A stretch of DNA of 64,000 nt from Ignavibacteria bacterium (GTDB lineage Bacteria; Bacteroidota; Ignavibacteria; Kapaibacteriales; Kapaibacteriaceae), in the NCBI GenBank assembly GCA_947495975.1, contig CANMBE010000013.1:1-64000 (forward strand). Reading direction: 5' to 3'. The position numbers were made by a program, and so were the translations under genes. Below the pieces are notes generated by a model. That model was not told the DNA's origin and did no database searches. It was given only the letters and a program-made list of their open reading frames with translations. Every line of letters begins with the position of its first letter. Within the stretch, counting starts at the first letter, position 1. Positions 1 through 10,000 of the stretch are shown here, piece after piece.

Positions 1-2
1 TA

Positions 3-1862
3 CATACAGATGGGCTTGATATTCTAGCACAAAGACTGCTCAATGGACCTATCGTAACCGACGGCTCTATGGCAATTGAACTTGCTCGCCGAGGTTTTAC
101 AGAGCGTCCATGCGACCGATACAATCTAACATCTCCGGTTGTGATTGAGCGGATCTATCACGACTTTATGGATGCCGGCGCAACGTTGCTGCAGAGCAAT
201 ACTCTTAACGCAAATCGATATGCTCTCGAGTCGTCCATGCTTTCGGCACGCGTGCACGAGATCAACCGCAAGGGCGTGTGGCTAGCCCGCGCCGCTTCAG
301 GAACGCGTGCGCTTGTGGCAGGTGTTGTTGGTCCAAGTGGGCGGTTTCTGCGTCCGCTGGGTCCACTCGAACCTCAAGACCTTCACGCATGTTTCGCAGA
401 ACAAATTTCTGCACTTCTTGCTGCAACGGCCGATGTGATCATGCTTAAGTCATTCATTGATTTAGATGAACTCGAAATCGCCATTGATGCCGTGCGATCA
501 CTCAGCACAACCATTCCACTTATCGCGCTAAAGTCTTTTCCAGAAGATGGTTCTGTATTGAGTGGCTCGTACCCGTCCGACGTAGCGCACCGTCTTACAC
601 GTCATGGCGTACAAGCAATAGGATCAAACGGTACCGTTGGTCCGCAGCGCATGTTGGGTATTGTTCAGTCGCTCCGCGTCAGTGACGTGCCTCTTGTTGC
701 AATTCCCGACGTTGGCATTCCAACGATTATTGATGGCATCCCGCACTACAACGCCGATCCATCCTATGTGGCAGCGGCGTCCTTGCGTTTGGTAGAACAT
801 GGTGCAGCTATCATTGGTGCTGATGGTGGCGCTGACGTTGAACACATCCGTGCCATTGCTAACGCTGTAGCCGGTGCAAAGGTTGGTAGCTCTCCGATAA
901 CGGTGAAGAAACAAAAACATGATGATGGGCATAGCTCCCAGACCCCTGCCAGAACTGGATTTCACGACGCACTTGGTAAACGGCTTGTGACCACAGTTGA
1001 GCTAGACGTGCCGCGTGGACTTGATATGTCGAGCGTTATTGAAGGGGCTCGATACCTCCGGGAACATGGAGTAGATGCCGTTAACATCAGTGACGGTGCA
1101 CGTGCTCGGCTTCGTATGAGCCCAATTGCGATATCGCGATTGGTTCATGACGCAACTGGAATGGAATGCATTTCGCACCTTGCATGCCGAGATAGAAACA
1201 TGGTTGCATTGCAGAGCGAGTTGCTTGGTGCTCATGAATTAGGAGTGCACAATATTCTTGCTGTTACAGGAGACCCAACACATATCGGCGACTTCCCTTC
1301 AGCAACAAGCGTGTATGATGTGGATTCTATTGGCCTTGTTCGTGCCTTGGGGAGAATGAACACCGGGCGCGACCTTATGGGAAATCCGCTGGGCGCCCCA
1401 ACAGGTTTTTGTATTTCATGTGCCGTGAATCCTGCTGCTGAAGACCTAGAGCGAGAAATTGATCGTCTCGCCATGAAGGCCGAGCAAGGGGCTCATGTTG
1501 CATTCTCACAACCAATTTTTGATGCGGATCTCCTTGATACATTCTTAGCACGCATTAAGAACATCGATATTAAATTTATGCTCGGAGTTATTCCGCTACG
1601 CACCATTCGTCATGCAGAATTCCTGCATTACGAAGTACCCGGCATGAACATTCCACTGTGGGTTAGAGATCGCATGTCAGAAGCCGGTGACAATACAGAC
1701 AAAGCAACCGGCATTGGCATTGAAATAGCAGTTGATTTTCTAACGCGCGTTATTGATCAGATTGACGGCGTTTACTTGATGCCCCCATTCAAAAAATACG
1801 ATATCGCCGTTCGCATACTTTCAGAAGTACAATCATCACAGGTGTCTCGTGCAACAAAATGA
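3..1862 (+). CDS. homocysteine S-methyltransferase-like / methylenetetrahydrofolate reductase fusion, 5' end outside window
   Basis: Two-domain protein of the YitJ type. The C-terminal half (about 300 residues, from RLVTTVELDVPRG) is a methylenetetrahydrofolate reductase, the FAD enzyme making 5-methyl-THF for methionine synthesis; ILAVTGDPTH and AFSQPIFD are its typical motifs. The N-terminal half has the homocysteine methyltransferase barrel (DGSMAIEL, QSNTLNANRY), but the three zinc-binding cysteines are absent: the NC site reads GSNGTVGP (about 621-644) and the GGCCG site reads GADGGAD (about 814-834). The first ATG in frame is at 69, but the open frame continues to the left edge and codes for LNGPIVTDGSMAIEL, which belongs to the domain, so the true start lies before the window. 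The end overlaps the next gene by 14 bases. The reductase call is firm; activity of the first domain is doubtful. Confidence 0.9.
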   Translation, partial: HTDGLDILAQRLLNGPIVTDGSMAIELARRGFTERPCDRYNLTSPVVIERIYHDFMDAGATLLQSNTLNANRYALESSMLSARVHEINRKGVWLARAASGTRALVAGVVGPSGRFLRPLGPLEPQDLHACFAEQISALLAATADVIMLKSFIDLDELEIAIDAVRSLSTTIPLIALKSFPEDGSVLSGSYPSDVAHRLTRHGVQAIGSNGTVGPQRMLGIVQSLRVSDVPLVAIPDVGIPTIIDGIPHYNADPSYVAAASLRLVEHGAAIIGADGGADVEHIRAIANAVAGAKVGSSPITVKKQKHDDGHSSQTPARTGFHDALGKRLVTTVELDVPRGLDMSSVIEGARYLREHGVDAVNISDGARARLRMSPIAISRLVHDATGMECISHLACRDRNMVALQSELLGAHELGVHNILAVTGDPTHIGDFPSATSVYDVDSIGLVRALGRMNTGRDLMGNPLGAPTGFCISCAVNPAAEDLEREIDRLAMKAEQGAHVAFSQPIFDADLLDTFLARIKNIDIKFMLGVIPLRTIRHAEFLHYEVPGMNIPLWVRDRMSEAGDNTDKATGIGIEIAVDFLTRVIDQIDGVYLMPPFKKYDIAVRILSEVQSSQVSRATK

Positions 1863-2460
1863 TTATTCAACAAACCCCTTTGGTGCGGTAACGCCACCAA
1901 TAGAGTACCTGCGGATCGGATTTGGGAAGAGGCTGGTGGCACTTCTCATTGACGCGCTCATTACACTCACCGTTACCTTTGGTCTCGGAATCTTGTATAT
2001 GAGTTTTGACCTCGGTGTTGTTGGATTCATACAGGATCAAATCGATAGCATGCTCGCCGTATATGAGATGTTCGGATTTAGTAGGAGTATGATCAACACA
2101 ATGAATTCTCTCTTAGGGGGCGTTATTGTTGCGGGCATAGTGGTGGGGGTTTTCTATCCGCTCATTGAAGGTGTCACTGGTGCATCACCTGGTAAACGTG
2201 TACTGCGCATTATAGTGGCCACACAAGATGGTAGGCGTGGCACCCTTTCGCTCCTGCTCAAGCGTTACGTCATAAAGAATCTCGGTGCCCTTCTCCAGCT
2301 CGTTGCCTTTATTCCTGCATTAGGTTTTATTGAAAACATTAGCTCCATTGTTGGGCTTGTGATGTTCTTAGGATACCTGGGCGTTCTCAGTGGAGCACGA
2401 TTGGCGCTACACGATCTCATCGCACAAACCGCAGTCTACCATGTTGAGGATGTGCGATAA
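1849..2460 (+). CDS. RDD family membrane protein
   Basis: A 203-residue inner-membrane protein starting with GTG inside the end of the preceding gene. It carries the RDD-family signature around GFGKRLVALLIDALI (the R..DAL pattern of the first helix) and about four hydrophobic segments (near residues 28-52, 88-108, 138-160 and 165-185). A conserved-looking EGVTGASPGKRVLRI loop follows the second segment, as in other RDD proteins. The family has no single agreed function; some members have been linked to transport or ion homeostasis. Nothing in the neighbourhood fixes its role. It sits one base before the tryptophan dioxygenase start and is probably co-transcribed with it. Confidence 0.8.
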   Translation: MQQNDYSTNPFGAVTPPIEYLRIGFGKRLVALLIDALITLTVTFGLGILYMSFDLGVVGFIQDQIDSMLAVYEMFGFSRSMINTMNSLLGGVIVAGIVVGVFYPLIEGVTGASPGKRVLRIIVATQDGRRGTLSLLLKRYVIKNLGALLQLVAFIPALGFIENISSIVGLVMFLGYLGVLSGARLALHDLIAQTAVYHVEDVR

Positions 2461-2461
2461 C

Positions 2462-3532
2462 ATGGCTTATTATTCTGACTATCTGGCGCTTGATGTACTC
2501 TTGAATGCACAACATCCCGAGAGTGATAAACACGGCAAGCCAGCGCATGACGAGATGTTATTCATCATCACACATCAAACATTTGAATTGTGGTTTAAGC
2601 AGGTGTTGGTTGAAGTTGGTACCGTTATTACGTCACTCAACCGTGCATATGTGCCTGAAACTGATATTGCACTGTGCCTCGCACGTGTGCAACGCGTCAA
2701 CCGAATCATGGAACATCTCGTCAATCAATTCACGTTGATCGAGACGATGACTCCAGGCGACTTCATGGATTTCCGGGCGTACCTCAATCCTGCAAGCGGC
2801 TTCCAATCGATTCAATGGCGAATCTTAGAACGTACGCTTGGCATACCAGAAAACGTACGTGTCAACAAGCATTATATGGATGCCCTTTCAGAGGAGCATC
2901 GTACCGCACTTGATGATGCAACAAACGGCCCAACACTTTTTGCTGCAATCCAGCGCTGGCTAGAGCAAATCCCATTTATGGAGAGTGGGAAGTATGCTTT
3001 CTGGGATGCGTATAAGGTAGCCGTGCTTGCAATGTTGGAGAATGATCGCACAGAAGTTAGGACGCTTGCTGTTGCTGAAGGCAATGATCCAACCGCTGCA
3101 GTGGTGCAGATCGATGCCAATGAGCGAGGATTCTTGGCGCTTTTTGAAGCAGAGAGTTATGCAGAGTTGCTCGCCAGCGGAGCGCGTAGAATGTCGCAGA
3201 GGGCAACACTCGCTACGCTCTTCATTTCTACCTATCGTGATAAGCCCCTTCTTCATACTCCGTACCGCCTTCTTGATGCTATCATTGAGCTCGATAAGGT
3301 AGTATCGCTTTGGCGCTTCCGTCATACACTCATGGTAAGCCGCATGATTGGCATGCGTGTCGGTACAGGGGGCTCCAGCGGACACGACTACCTCATGCAG
3401 ACCGCAATGAAGCAGCGCGTGTTTGATGATCTTACATCGCTTTCATCATTCCTTGTGCCAAGCCATGTTACGCCAGAGCTGCCTGCAGAGATTGCTACTC
3501 GATTGCAGTTCGTAAACGAAGCTAAAGGGTAG
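2462..3532 (+). CDS. kynA: tryptophan 2,3-dioxygenase
   Basis: Haem enzyme that opens the indole ring of L-tryptophan to N-formylkynurenine, first step of the kynurenine pathway; cytoplasmic. The distal-histidine segment HDEMLFIITHQTFELWFKQ and the C-terminal RHTLMVSRMIG + GTGGSSGHDYL segment (proximal haem histidine in RH, then the substrate loop) are both intact and unusually close to the animal enzyme. Upstream in-frame ATGs exist at 2390 and 2450, but the first lies inside the RDD gene and homology begins at YYSDYL; a GAGG about 13 bases before 2462 supports the start used here. No other kynurenine gene is in the window, so whether this serves NAD synthesis or tryptophan breakdown is open. 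Confidence 0.95.
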   Translation: MAYYSDYLALDVLLNAQHPESDKHGKPAHDEMLFIITHQTFELWFKQVLVEVGTVITSLNRAYVPETDIALCLARVQRVNRIMEHLVNQFTLIETMTPGDFMDFRAYLNPASGFQSIQWRILERTLGIPENVRVNKHYMDALSEEHRTALDDATNGPTLFAAIQRWLEQIPFMESGKYAFWDAYKVAVLAMLENDRTEVRTLAVAEGNDPTAAVVQIDANERGFLALFEAESYAELLASGARRMSQRATLATLFISTYRDKPLLHTPYRLLDAIIELDKVVSLWRFRHTLMVSRMIGMRVGTGGSSGHDYLMQTAMKQRVFDDLTSLSSFLVPSHVTPELPAEIATRLQFVNEAKG

Positions 3533-3549
3533 GAAGAGTTCACCGCGGA

Positions 3550-4290
3550 GTGTCACAAAACGTAACACTCACAGCACGTGCTTGCATGGTGCACGAAATT
3601 CTATCTGCAATTGAGCACGTGTGGTGTCCGCCGCATTGTCTCCTCAGTGGCGCATATCTTGGTACAACTCCACAGCTTGTGCCTGGGATTGCAGATGCAG
3701 AATTGTTGCATCACCCACCGGCGCCTACGAGTAACGAACTTGGCGTTCTGCTTCTGAGACACTTTGATGCTGATGACCTCGCACTTACTTCTGTCCATGC
3801 CCTCTGGATTGTAGGCACGGGCACTACCATAGATAAGGCCATCTATGCCCTGAAGTATAAAGGGCGCATGCGTCTCGCAGAAAACCTCGGTGCCTGGCTT
3901 GTGCGTCAGCCAGAGTTGGAATGTCTACACGCAGATGTCTTGATTGCTGCGGTGCCAATTCACGCTGCGCGCTACAGAGAGCGAGGGTATAACCAGGCAT
4001 ATCTCATAGCGCGTGGTTGGGCGCACGCCAGTAGGCGTCCCCTCCTGCATGAGGGCGCACTTATCCGGCATCGCTACACTCCCACACAAACCTCACGAAC
4101 GGAAGGAGAGCGCAAAAACAACGTGCAGGGGGCTTTTGGGGTTAAAGACCCCGATTCTGTACGAGGAAGACATGTGATATTGGTTGACGACGTACTAACC
4201 ACGGGCTCTACGCTCAATGCATGTGCCATGGCGCTTCTGGAAGCTGGAGCGCGCCGCGTAGACGCTGCCACACTGTGTGCAGCGGTGTAA
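3550..4290 (+). CDS. ComF-type phosphoribosyltransferase-like protein
   Basis: Member of the ComFC/GntX group, cytoplasmic proteins needed for natural transformation in several bacteria. The phosphoribosyltransferase core is clear: IYALKYKGRMRLAENLGAWL in the middle, RERGYNQAYLIARGWA, and the PRPP-binding loop HVILVDDVLTTGSTLNA near the end. The N-terminal zinc ribbon normal for this family is reduced: WCPPHCLLSG stands where PxxCxxCG is expected, and no second CxxC pair follows. GTG at 3550 is used; ATG at 3586 (MVHEIL) is possible and would keep every motif. It follows kynA by 17 bases. Its presence with dprA about 6 kb downstream suggests competence, by inference. Confidence 0.85.
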   Translation: MSQNVTLTARACMVHEILSAIEHVWCPPHCLLSGAYLGTTPQLVPGIADAELLHHPPAPTSNELGVLLLRHFDADDLALTSVHALWIVGTGTTIDKAIYALKYKGRMRLAENLGAWLVRQPELECLHADVLIAAVPIHAARYRERGYNQAYLIARGWAHASRRPLLHEGALIRHRYTPTQTSRTEGERKNNVQGAFGVKDPDSVRGRHVILVDDVLTTGSTLNACAMALLEAGARRVDAATLCAAV

Positions 4291-4315
4291 CACTTTCGCG
4301 CGGTAATTTGCACGT

Positions 4316-5704
4316 ATGAGAACAATCTTGATTCTGCTCGCAATGCTATTGATGCAGATGGCACTAGAGGCGCAATCGTTTCGATACGAAGTGTATGACA
4401 ATGACCTTGTTAGCCCACAGGTGTATAAGGAACGGAGAGCCAGAGTTCTCACATCGATGACGTCAAAAAATATCGCTATCATTTTTTCTGCTGATGTTCG
4501 AAATCGACAGAATGATGTTGACTATGAATACCGACAAAGTTCGGACATGTTGTATCTAACAGGTGTGTCTACGCCAGGTGCAACACTTTTGCTTGCTCCA
4601 CGCGGAGTGGTTATCGGTAAGAAGACTTTTCGCGAAATATTATTCATCAAGGAACGCAATCCATCAAAGGAACAATGGCAAGGCGTGCAGATGGGGCCAA
4701 AAGAGGCGATGGAACATCTGCAAATTGATACTGCATTGTCATCATTGATGCTGTCAGACGTTCTTGATCAATTGATTCTCTCAACTGATACCGTGCATTT
4801 GTCCACAATTCCTACACGCTCACTCACGGTACCTCTTGTATCAAAGAATCTCTACGCCGATGCGGATATAAAGAAATGGATGAAGCTTCGTAACGAAGAT
4901 GTATTTGTGAAGACTCCAATGTCGGTTCTGGCAAGTATGCGCGAAGTAAAAGACACAGCCGAGCTACGACTCATGAGAAAGGCCATCGAGATTTCTATTC
5001 AAGGTCACTACGGTACAATGCGCGGAGCGCGGCCAGGTATGAAGGAATATGAACTCGAAGCCCTCATGGAGTATGCCTTTAAGCGAATGGGTGCCGAAGA
5101 TGTGGGGTACCCGTCCATCGTTGGTTCAAGCTATAATGCCTGCATCCTGCATTACAATAGCAATCGCAGAACAACGCAGCGCAATGATCTTGTTTTGGCT
5201 GACTGTGGCGCAGAGTATCACGGATATACGGCCGACATTACGCGTACCTTTCCAATGAATGGTGCATTCTCACCAGAGCAGAAATTAATCTACAACGTAG
5301 TTCTCGAAGCGCAAGACTCTGGCATTGCAGCATCAAAAGTGGGCGAACCATTTCGCGCGCCGCATGCCGCAGCAAAGGAAGTGATCACAAGAAGATTGAT
5401 GGAACTCGGCATCATCGACAGTGCTTCGCACGTTGGCAAATATTTCATGCATGGTACATCGCATTATCTTGGCCTTGACGTGCATGACCCAGGCACGTCG
5501 GGTCCGCTCCAGGTGAATTCCGTCATTACCGTTGAGCCTGGTATATACATTCCTGAAGGGGCTCCATGCGATCGGAAGTGGTGGAATATCGGTGTGCGTA
5601 TTGAGGACGACATTCTGATTACAACGGAGGGTCCTGAAAATATGTCGCGCAGCCTCCCGCGCACCGCTGAAGACATCGAAGCGATTGTTGGGAAATCCAA
5701 ATAA
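4316..5704 (+). CDS. secreted Xaa-Pro aminopeptidase (peptidase family M24B)
   Basis: Removes N-terminal residues preceding proline. Residues 1-20 form a signal peptide (hydrophobic LILLAMLLMQMALEAQS), so the enzyme should act in the periplasm or outside the cell. An N-terminal aminopeptidase-P domain (about 35-170) precedes the pita-bread domain with all five metal ligands: Asp in LADCG, Asp in TADITRTF, His in GTSHYLGLDVHD, Glu in TVEPGIYIP and Glu in GVRIEDDILIT. Length 462 is normal for PepP-like enzymes. It lies 25 bases after the ComF-like gene; TAATTTG at about 4302, just before the start, could be a weak promoter element. The family call is firm; the exact substrate is not known. Confidence 0.92.
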   Translation: MRTILILLAMLLMQMALEAQSFRYEVYDNDLVSPQVYKERRARVLTSMTSKNIAIIFSADVRNRQNDVDYEYRQSSDMLYLTGVSTPGATLLLAPRGVVIGKKTFREILFIKERNPSKEQWQGVQMGPKEAMEHLQIDTALSSLMLSDVLDQLILSTDTVHLSTIPTRSLTVPLVSKNLYADADIKKWMKLRNEDVFVKTPMSVLASMREVKDTAELRLMRKAIEISIQGHYGTMRGARPGMKEYELEALMEYAFKRMGAEDVGYPSIVGSSYNACILHYNSNRRTTQRNDLVLADCGAEYHGYTADITRTFPMNGAFSPEQKLIYNVVLEAQDSGIAASKVGEPFRAPHAAAKEVITRRLMELGIIDSASHVGKYFMHGTSHYLGLDVHDPGTSGPLQVNSVITVEPGIYIPEGAPCDRKWWNIGVRIEDDILITTEGPENMSRSLPRTAEDIEAIVGKSK

Positions 5705-5734
5705 TTCTCATTACACGAATGACACTTTAATCGC

Positions 5735-7081
5735 ATGGCATTTATACGTTCGATCTCTGGACTTCGTGCAACCCTCACTGATGATCTCACCCCTCTTGTT
5801 GTTGCTGAATATGCAGCAGCTTTTGCGGCCGTGTTGCCACCCGGACCAATTGTGGTAGGTCGTGATGGTCGCCCAAGCGGACAATGGATCCAGGATATTG
5901 TTGTTGGTACACTCCGTGTTGCTGGGCGTAACGTGCGGCTACTGGGCATGGCTACAACTCCAACTATCCAGCTCCTCACAGAACATTCCGATGCCGCAGG
6001 TGCAATTGCAATCACTGCTTCGCATAACCCTGCGGAGTGGAACGGTATGAAGTTTCTTGATGTAAACGGCGTTTTCCTCGATGCGGATGCCAACAAAGAA
6101 TTGTGGAAGGTAGTTGATGCACAAGCCCATACAATTGCTAACGATGCGCGCCAGGGCGAGGTGGAATTGATAAGTGACGCTGCGGAACAACACATTGCAA
6201 GAGTGCTCGCTCTTGATGTTGTCCGCTCGGCCCCAATGGCAAGGGGCGAACTCGTTGTTGTTGATGCAGTGAACAGCTCGGGATCTTTCATTGTCCCGCA
6301 GCTCTTGCTCGAACTCGGCTATACCGTCCATAAACTTTTTGCAGACGGCTCAGGAATATTCCCGCACGTGCCAGAGCCAACGGCAGAGAATCTCACACAG
6401 TTAGGTGATGCAGTGCGGGCGAAAAATGCTGCGTTTGGTGTTGCGGTTGACCCAGACGGTGACAGGCTCGTTCTCATTGATGAAACTGGATCTCCCATTG
6501 GAGAAGAGCGCACCATCGCTCTAGCTACACAGGCCGTCATGGCTCTGGGAAACCGAGGAGACGTGGTTGTGAATTATTCCACAACACGAGTTGTGGATGA
6601 CGTAGTAACAGCACATGGATATGTTACTCACCGCGCTTCTGTGGGTGAAATCAATGTGGTTCGAAAAATGCAACACGTCAATGCCGTTATTGGCGGTGAA
6701 GGTTCTGGTGGTGTCATCTATCCCGCATGTCACTCAGGAAGAGATAGCATTGTTGGAATTGGACTTATCACTTCGCTCCTGCGGCATCAAAAGGTGTCGC
6801 TATCACAAGCATGCGCCTCGCTTCCAGTGTACGCAATGGTCAAAACCAAGAAGAGCCTTTCATCAGCATCCAACTTTAGCGCAATACGAGATCTTGTTGT
6901 GGACTCTTTGTCAGATGCCACTATCTCTACCGAAGACGGCGTGTATGCTGCCTGGCCTGACCGTTGGGTACATGTGCGAGCATCCAACACAGAACCAATC
7001 TTGCGCATCATCGCTGAAGCGCCAACCGCAGAAGAAGCACATGAACTCGTTAACCGTATCAGCTCTATGATCCATGGATAA
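5735..7081 (+). CDS. phosphoglucosamine mutase / phosphomannomutase family phosphohexomutase
   Basis: Alpha-D-phosphohexomutase interconverting hexose 1- and 6-phosphates, supplying precursors for cell wall and surface sugars. All four signatures are present: phosphoserine loop TASHNPAEWNGMK, magnesium loop DPDGDRLVLID, sugar-specificity loop GEGSGGVIYPACHSGRD, and phosphate-binding RASNTEPILRI near the C terminus. Length 448 is typical. The GEGSGG loop is compatible with glucosamine-6-phosphate (GlmM) or mannose-6-phosphate; no gene symbol is given because the sequence alone does not decide. The stop overlaps the following methylase-like gene by 8 bases, implying co-transcription and perhaps translational coupling. 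Confidence 0.92.
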   Translation: MAFIRSISGLRATLTDDLTPLVVAEYAAAFAAVLPPGPIVVGRDGRPSGQWIQDIVVGTLRVAGRNVRLLGMATTPTIQLLTEHSDAAGAIAITASHNPAEWNGMKFLDVNGVFLDADANKELWKVVDAQAHTIANDARQGEVELISDAAEQHIARVLALDVVRSAPMARGELVVVDAVNSSGSFIVPQLLLELGYTVHKLFADGSGIFPHVPEPTAENLTQLGDAVRAKNAAFGVAVDPDGDRLVLIDETGSPIGEERTIALATQAVMALGNRGDVVVNYSTTRVVDDVVTAHGYVTHRASVGEINVVRKMQHVNAVIGGEGSGGVIYPACHSGRDSIVGIGLITSLLRHQKVSLSQACASLPVYAMVKTKKSLSSASNFSAIRDLVVDSLSDATISTEDGVYAAWPDRWVHVRASNTEPILRIIAEAPTAEEAHELVNRISSMIHG

Positions 7082-10000
7082 TACTGCACAACTGCGAGGA
7101 ATATCAGACGCTCGAGGAGTACTTGCACTCTGCGTTACAGACGCGATTGATCGGGGTATCACATCGATGCGCGCAGAGGAACACTCAAGCGTTGAGGGTA
7201 CGTTTACCCTAGTGCGAGATAGTGAAACGGGTGCGGCCCTTGTTGTACTTGATGCGTTACTTCCAGCTGAAAGTCCATTCGATGATGTGCCTCGGGACCG
7301 ACTTCGCAATGTAGCCTCGCGATTGCAAGCCCCCTACTTTATGCTGACGAATTTCAGACGTGTTGTGACCTACCGCACCGAAGCTGTAACGCGCAGACTT
7401 CCAGATGAAGATCAGGTAGTTGGATGGCAGGCAGGGGGCGATGTGCAATCGCTTGACGATGTGCGTGTTGCTGCTGCATCGATGAGTGTGGGTACAGCGC
7501 TGAAGCATTCGCTGTCATGGTTGCGAATCGATGCATCGCTCGATCCAGCGCAACAGGTGCGTGATGCATCGGCGTTTTTTGCAGAACGTGTTACGTCAAT
7601 GTTCGACGATATGGTTGCGTGCACGGATGGCTCACTCTTTCAACGAGATGCATCGTTGCGTTTAGGCACAAGTGTGTTGGCCTATGTGTTGTTGCAACTT
7701 CGTCGCCCACATGAACTCGATAGACTGTCTATTCCGTATGGAACGCATAGCGCAGACCTCATGCTCGATCTTGTAGGTGCATTCTTTCGCCAGGCGCGCC
7801 GCAGAGGATTTGCAATGCTTCCATCGCGTGTAGATGACGTGCTGGTTGTGCCAAAGCGCGAAGCAATGTTCCGGATGACGCTGGCAGATCTCGTACACTT
7901 CTTACACCGTTTTGATGCTGAGCGATTGGCAGATGCTGATCTGCATCGAGCCGTTGATGCAGTGTTGCAGCGCTGCGCGCGAGTGCAACGCACGTCCGTG
8001 CCCACGATTGATGCAATTGACCTGGCGCTGCGTGCCGTGGTGTATATACGTGGCAAGCATACTGGCAAGACAACCATGCTAGAGATAGGTCCAACGCAGG
8101 GACTTGCTAGTGTGCGGCAAATATTGATGTCGGGCTCTGACGTTTGTGACGCCCGCGTCTATGCCCCTAGCCCTGATGACGAGCGTGCCGCTGTTCTGCG
8201 ATCAAGCGGGCGTCTTGATGCGGCTACCGATGTGCGGATATTACGAGATACAAAACAAACGAAGACACCATGGGACCTTGTCATTGCATCGTCCACTGAT
8301 CATCATGACCGACACCGACTCCGACTCCTCTTGAGTAGAATGCCAATAGCGGATAACGGCGTTGTTGTGTTGTTCTTGCCTATGTCATCTTTACACGATG
8401 AAGAATATGACGGCATGCGTTATGCACTCACCTCGCGCTTTGCAATTGAATGGGTTTTTGTGAGTGATGCAGAGGCATTGGCAGAACCCGATACAGGAGT
8501 GTGTTGTGTGATTGCTCGCAAGCTCTTGCCCGAGGAAACAGCGCAGCCCCCTGCCCGATTTGTTTATATGCGAAGACCGATTGCAGCATTCTTTCCTACG
8601 TCAAAGGCATCGCGCGATCTCGAACAGGCACGCCTAAAAGCATTGGATGAATTTGTAGCATATCTCGATGCATCAGAGCTTGGCAAGCTCAATGACGAGG
8701 CCGTTGTGCGCATGGTGAGTCAGAGTATACTCCGTGAACGGCCGTCATGGGAAGATTTCCTCATTCCACCCGATATCCTCGCGTCTATCCTCGTCAAGAC
8801 TGGCGCTCATTTACGCTCACTCAAGGACATAGCCGATGTGTCAGGGGGCTTACGTACTGGTGCCAACGAAATCTTTGCGCCTAACACGCATGATATTTCT
8901 AACGATGATTTAGAGATGCAGTATTGGCAACGAACAACGCCTGATGGATCTGTTCGAGACAACATCATCCTTACGTCATCAGATGATGTAGACACCATAA
9001 TGGGACTGCCACGCTCTGACCGTAGACTATTGTTGCTCCCTTCTGAGCGAAACACAATGCTTGGAACAAACGTGCTCACGCGCATTGAACACGCAGAGCG
9101 CGATGGTATACATCTGAGACCATCAGTGCGGCACAGAGATGTGTGGTGGCACTTGCAGCCCCCTCCCATTTTTGATATCGTCATTGCCAAACATCAAGTG
9201 GACCGATGGCTTGTTTGCGCAAACACCGTTGGAGCATTTATCACTGATGCATTCATTGGAGTTTTGCTGCACGAAGCATCGCGCACAGAAGCAATGACGT
9301 TATGGATGAATTCTTCCGTTGGACTTTTTCTAACAGAGCTCGTACGGCTCGAGGACAACGTCTTAGATATCACCGTGCGTGATGCACAGGAGTTTCCAGT
9401 TCCAAATGATGCGATACTTGATGCTATTGATGTAAAACGTCATCTACAGCTCGCACGTAGGCCTGTGCGGTCGCTCGTTGCGGAGTTTGGCGCTGCGTCT
9501 TCAGACAGTGTACGCCAAGAAACCGTTCACCGAGACAGACGCAAGCTAGATGAATGGTTAATGCAGGATGTGTTTGCATTAACTGATGAAGAGCAGCGAT
9601 GGGTGTATCGTTTTGCCTTTGCGTGGTGGTCGCGCCCAAGCAATGTGCGCCATCTCACCAATGCTCTTGCAAACGAACTCGAGCGCAAGCACAAGATCAA
9701 GCCACTGCGTTTTTGGTATACACCGTTACTTGAGCAACTGCCCGAGGAACATCGTCGCACAGTTATTGTTGATTCTGGCCTTACTCGTGCGGAGGTTGGC
9801 GGAACGATGTTTGGTTGGAGAGTAACATGTTGGAAAGGGGCTCGCCAGGACACCGTCATCGATTGCGGCTCGCAGGAAGAAGCCGAGATCATTGCCTTGT
9901 TCTTAAACCTCGGCAAAGTAACAGTGGAAGTTCCGAGCGATGCGATTATCATTGCCGATGTGCTGCCACGCTTAAGAGCCTTTAGCGAAGACCTAGCACG

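Noticed and set aside
5464-6291. 275-codon open frame on the minus strand
   Set aside because: Antisense to the peptidase and mutase genes, rich in Ser/Thr/Arg as typical of a shadow frame.
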